Shown here: one piece after another, positions 24,944 to 27,693 of the stretch
How positions within the stretch are numbered: the stretch's first letter is position 1
Layout of the letters: each line of letters begins with the position of its first letter
NCBI RefSeq assembly: GCF_001722335.1
Contig: NZ_MIHA01000035.1
Coordinates: 1 to 27,693 of the forward strand
DNA length: 27,693 bases
Reading direction: 5' to 3'
Source: Mycolicibacterium flavescens
GTDB taxonomy: Bacteria; Actinomycetota; Actinomycetes; Mycobacteriales; Mycobacteriaceae
Notes under the pieces: generated by a model
Seen by the model: only the letters and a program-made list of their open reading frames with translations
The model's database searches: none
Told to the model about the DNA's origin: nothing
Position numbers and translations under genes: made by a program

Positions 24944-25987
24944 ATGATGCGCACCGGAATCTTCCTCAACTACACCGACGGCTTCCTCGAGGCGGTGGAC
25001 CAGGTCGTGGAGTTGGAGAAGGTCGGCGTCGACCTCGCGCTGGTGGCCGAGGCCTACTCCTACGACGCGATCAGCCAGCTCGGCTTCCTGGCCGCCCGGA
25101 CGTCGCGGATGGAACTGGGCACCGGCGTGGTGCCGATCTACGTGCGCACCCCGACACTGCTGGCGATGTCGGCGGCCGGGCTGGACTACGTCTCCGGCGG
25201 ACGGTTCCGGCTCGGCATCGGCACCTCGGGCCCGCAGGTGATGGAGGGCTTCCACGGTGTGCCGTTCGACGCACCGCTGGGCCGCACCCGCGAGGTGGTC
25301 GAGATCTGCAGGCAGGTGTGGCGCCGCGAGCGGGTGCAGTTCGAGGGCAAGCACTATCAGATCCCGCTGCCCGCCGACCGCGGCACCGGGCTGGGTAAAC
25401 CGCTCAAGCTGATCAATCACCCTGTGCGCGATCGCATTCCGATCACAATCGCCGCGCTCGGCCCGAAGAACGTCGCATTGACCGCCGAGATCGCCGAGGG
25501 TTGGCAGCCGGTGTTCTTCCTTCCTGAACGCGCCGACGACGTGTGGGGTGAGGCGTTGCGGGCCGGGTTCGCCAAACGCGATCCGGCGCTGGGCCCGCTC
25601 GACGTGATGGTCAGCGCCGCACTGGCGATCGGTGACGACGTCGACGACCGGCTGTCATGGGTCAAGCCGCAGCTGGCGCTCTACATCGGCGGAATGGGTG
25701 CGCGCGGGCGCAACTTCTACCACACGCTCGCGACCCGCTACGGCTACGGCGAGGTCGCCGACCACATCCAGGACCTGTTCCTCGCGGGCAAGAAGGAAGA
25801 GGCGATCGCGGCGGTGCCCGACGAGCTGGTGCGCAGCGTGTCGCTGGTGGGTCCGCGCGGCTTCGTCAAGGAGAGGCTCGCCGCGTTCTCCGAGGCGGGT
25901 GCGACGACGCTTCTGCTGCAACCGCTTTCCGCCGACCGACGCGAGATCACCGGTTTCGTCGAGGATCTGCAGAGCCTGCTGCCGTAG
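24944..25987 (+). CDS. LLM-class F420-dependent oxidoreductase
   Basis: This 347-residue TIM-barrel flavin/deazaflavin enzyme starts MMRTGIFLNYTDGFLEAVDQ. Features of the luciferase-like monooxygenase family are the strand GVDLALVAEAYSYDAISQLGFLAART, MELGTGVVPIYVRTPTLLAMSAAGLDYVSGGRFRLGIGTSG, and PITIAALGPKNVALTAEIAEGWQP. Length and sequence resemble the Rv3520c-type proteins of mycobacteria, which use F420 rather than FMN. The substrate is unknown; steroid or lipid intermediates are often proposed for relatives. The palindrome directly upstream suggests repression by a TetR-type regulator. It is monocistronic, with rhlE's promoter following the stop. Confidence 0.92.
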   Translation: MMRTGIFLNYTDGFLEAVDQVVELEKVGVDLALVAEAYSYDAISQLGFLAARTSRMELGTGVVPIYVRTPTLLAMSAAGLDYVSGGRFRLGIGTSGPQVMEGFHGVPFDAPLGRTREVVEICRQVWRRERVQFEGKHYQIPLPADRGTGLGKPLKLINHPVRDRIPITIAALGPKNVALTAEIAEGWQPVFFLPERADDVWGEALRAGFAKRDPALGPLDVMVSAALAIGDDVDDRLSWVKPQLALYIGGMGARGRNFYHTLATRYGYGEVADHIQDLFLAGKKEEAIAAVPDELVRSVSLVGPRGFVKERLAAFSEAGATTLLLQPLSADRREITGFVEDLQSLLP

Positions 25988-25992
25988 CCGAA

Positions 25993-26022
25993 TTACGCGA
26001 TCCGGCCGCGCCCCTGTACAGT
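25993..26022 (+). promoter_or_regulatory. candidate promoter of the DEAD-box helicase gene
   Basis: TTACGC (25993-25998) and TACAGT (26017-26022) are 18 bases apart. Transcription from about 26030 would give a leader of roughly 105 bases before the TTG start at 26136. Long leaders are usual for cold-shock helicase genes, where the leader folds to control stability and translation. Confidence 0.45.
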
Positions 26023-26135
26023 GTGTGCAGCGGCATCTTCTGTTCTGCCTTTTGCCGCTTCTCGATCGTCAAACCGAGCGCCGCGGGTTCACCGCGCCGG
26101 GCAGGACGACCACACTACTTTTTCGGAGTTTTTAC

Positions 26136-27461
26136 TTGTCTGACCAAAATGTCAGCGGCACAAGCGTGCCCACCTTCGCCGGCCTCGGCCTCCCGCAGGC
26201 CGTCGTCAGCGTTCTGGCCGCCAACGGCATCGACGCACCCTTCCCCATCCAGGCGGCGACGCTGCCGGACTCGCTGGCCGGCCGCGACGTGCTCGGCCGC
26301 GGTCGCACCGGATCCGGCAAGACGTATGCGTTCCTGCTGCCGTTGGTGACCAGGCTCACCAACAACCCGGCCAAGCGCGTTGCCGGCCGTCCCCGTGCGC
26401 TGATCCTGGCGCCGACGCGCGAACTCGTCGCGCAGATCAACGAGTCGCTGGCCCCGCTGGCCGCGGCCACCGGCCTGCGCTCGGTGACCGTCATCGGTGG
26501 CGTGGGACCGAACCCGCAGATCCAGGCGCTGCGCCAGGGCGTCGACATCGTGATCGCCTGCCCCGGCCGGCTCGAAGACCACGTGAAGTCCCGGCACGCC
26601 GACCTGTCGGCGATCGAGATCACCGTGCTCGACGAGGCCGACCACATGGCCGACCTGGGCTTCCTGCCTCCGGTCAAGCGTCTGCTGGACAAGACGCCGC
26701 GCAACGGGCAGCGGATGCTGTTCTCGGCCACGCTCGACGGCGGCGTCGACGTCCTGGTCAAGCGGTACCTGACCGACCCCGTCGTGCACAGCGTCGACTC
26801 GGCGCAGTCGCCGGTTTCGGCCATGGAGCATCACGTGCTGCACGTCGAGAAGGCGTCGCGGTTGAGCGTGCTGACCGACCTCGCCGCGTCCCCGGGCCGC
26901 ACCATCGTCTTCGCCCGCACCAAGCACGGCGCCAAGAACCTTGCCCGCCAGCTCAACTCGCGTGGCGTGCCCGCGGTCGAGTTGCACGGCAACCTGTCGC
27001 AGAACGCGCGCACCCGCAACCTGGCCGCCTTCTCCGACGGTTCGGCCGCGGTGCTGGTCGCCACCGACATCGCCGCGCGCGGTATCCACGTCGACGACGT
27101 GAGCCTCGTCGTGCACGCCGACCCGCCGGTCGAGCACAAGGCCTACCTGCACCGGTCGGGCCGCACGGCACGCGCCGGCAACGACGGCACCGTGGTGACG
27201 CTGATGCTCGACGAGCAGGTCTCCGATGTGCGCCAGCTGACGCGCAAGGCCGGCGTGAAGCCGACGATCACCCGCTTCGCCGGCTCGTCGCATCCGGTTC
27301 TGCACGACATCGCCCCGGGCGAGCGGACTTTCGGCGATCCCATCGTCGTGTCCACGCCGGCCAGGCCCGAGCCCGCACGGCCGCACCGGCCGTCGGCGAG
27401 CCGAGGCCAGCAGCAGCGTCGGCGTCGCCCGACGCGGTCACGGCGTCCGGCCAACGCCTGA
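26136..27461 (+). CDS. RhlE-type DEAD-box ATP-dependent RNA helicase
   Basis: The TTG at 26136, with CGGAG eight bases upstream, gives 441 residues starting [19 protein letters not shown]. Motifs in order are Q motif ([16 protein letters not shown]), I ([10 protein letters not shown]), Ia ([10 protein letters not shown]), II ([12 protein letters not shown]), III (FSATL), IV ([15 protein letters not shown]), V ([10 protein letters not shown]) and VI ([10 protein letters not shown]). A basic, Arg-rich tail ([17 protein letters not shown]) should bind RNA. This matches the RhlE1-type helicases of mycobacteria, which remodel RNA in ribosome assembly, RNA decay and the cold. The frame is open far upstream of 26136 but that part is not protein-like. 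Confidence 0.94.
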   Translation: MSDQNVSGTSVPTFAGLGLPQAVVSVLAANGIDAPFPIQAATLPDSLAGRDVLGRGRTGSGKTYAFLLPLVTRLTNNPAKRVAGRPRALILAPTRELVAQINESLAPLAAATGLRSVTVIGGVGPNPQIQALRQGVDIVIACPGRLEDHVKSRHADLSAIEITVLDEADHMADLGFLPPVKRLLDKTPRNGQRMLFSATLDGGVDVLVKRYLTDPVVHSVDSAQSPVSAMEHHVLHVEKASRLSVLTDLAASPGRTIVFARTKHGAKNLARQLNSRGVPAVELHGNLSQNARTRNLAAFSDGSAAVLVATDIAARGIHVDDVSLVVHADPPVEHKAYLHRSGRTARAGNDGTVVTLMLDEQVSDVRQLTRKAGVKPTITRFAGSSHPVLHDIAPGERTFGDPIVVSTPARPEPARPHRPSASRGQQQRRRRPTRSRRPANA

Positions 27462-27567
27462 CGCGAGGGGCCTGACCGGCCGTTCGCACGTCACTCGCCG
27501 ACCTGAGGCAGTTCGTCGGCGGCGATCTCGCACGGTGTACCCGACGGTGGCGGCGCGGCGGGCTCGC

Positions 27568-27693
27568 AGCCACGTCGGTCTGCAGGCCCGGCTGATGAGC
27601 CAGGCGCTGCGCAAGATGACCGGCGCACTGAGTAATTCGGGCACCACCGCGATCTTCATCAACCAGCTCCGCGAAAAAATCGGAGTCATGTTC
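27568..27693 (+). pseudogene. RecA core fragment (recA remnant or 5'-truncated copy), cut by the window edge
   Basis: The frame from 27568 encodes 42 residues nearly identical to the RecA core: [20 protein letters not shown], then [20 protein letters not shown], then MF. This is the end of loop L1 through the Gln sensor (NQLR) to just before loop L2. Upstream in the same frame the residues ([13 protein letters not shown]) only faintly recall VIDSVAALVPRA, and about nine codons would be missing. The Walker A and B parts of RecA are absent from the 100 bases between rhlE and the fragment. Codons AGT, AAT, AAA, ATC and GGA are unusual against the neighbours' NNC/NNG bias. The rest of the gene lies outside the window. 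A pseudogene is the best reading; a truncated paralogue or an assembly join is possible. Confidence 0.75.

Noticed and set aside
25632..26135. Upstream extension of the helicase frame
   Set aside because: The frame is open for 168 codons before the TTG at 26136 but is Arg/Ser-rich and overlaps the oxidoreductase in another frame; the TTG has a good ribosome binding site and gives a normal RhlE start.

Overview
The window is GC-rich, actinobacterial chromosomal DNA that reads as a fast-growing Mycobacterium (Mycolicibacterium-type). Evidence for this is a groES-groEL1 operon with a CIRCE operator and a His-rich GroEL1 tail, the gene order alr / hydrolase / tsaE / tsaB / rimI / tsaD / groES / groEL1, the nnr-gadB pair, an F420-dependent luciferase-like oxidoreductase, a DUF222 (13E12-type) protein, a Lysin-B-like mycolyl esterase, and many GTG/TTG starts and apparently leaderless promoters. 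I see no rRNA, tRNA, CRISPR array or complete insertion sequence.

Layout. (1) 1-4073, minus strand, an accessory-looking block: the N-terminal part of a DUF222 protein, a small secreted protein, a protein with peptidoglycan-binding plus LysB-like esterase domains, and a six-TM/HAMP class III adenylate cyclase. (2) 4129-6305, minus: groES-groEL1 with CIRCE and promoter upstream, an inverted repeat between the genes, and a strong terminator after groEL1. (3) 6320-12954, minus: a tightly packed run, HSL-type esterase, cupin, alr, alpha/beta hydrolase, tsaE, tsaB, rimI, tsaD, SnoaL-like. From alr to the SnoaL-like gene most junctions are overlapping GTGA stop/start codons. It combines D-alanine supply, the t6A tRNA-modification proteins and the acetyltransferase usually linked to them. 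(4) 13043-14068, plus: a PucR-type regulator, probably leaderless, divergent from the esterase and convergent with gadB. (5) 14072-16895, minus: nnr (NAD(P)HX repair) then gadB (glutamate decarboxylase). (6) 17258-20449, plus: ectABCD for ectoine and 5-hydroxyectoine, followed by a lipoprotein serine protease with its own leaderless promoter. (7) 21247-24002, minus: glmS and an overlapping alpha/beta hydrolase. (8) 24058-27461, plus: an alpha/beta-hydrolase-fold protein without the nucleophile serine, an F420-dependent oxidoreductase behind a perfect palindrome, and an RhlE-type DEAD-box helicase. (9) 27568-27693: a RecA core fragment with no recognisable upstream half, running off the window.

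How it fits together: regions 2, 3, 5, 7 and 8 are mostly the conserved mycobacterial housekeeping neighbourhood between glmS and groEL1. The ectoine operon sits inside it between nnr and glmS and looks like a lineage-specific insertion that adds osmotic and heat protection. The left end, past groEL1, looks like a variable zone. The points most worth a second look are the chromosomal LysB-like esterase, the RecA fragment, the hydrolase that has lost its nucleophile, and several operator-like palindromes placed at promoters. All functional statements come from reading motifs; no database search was run.
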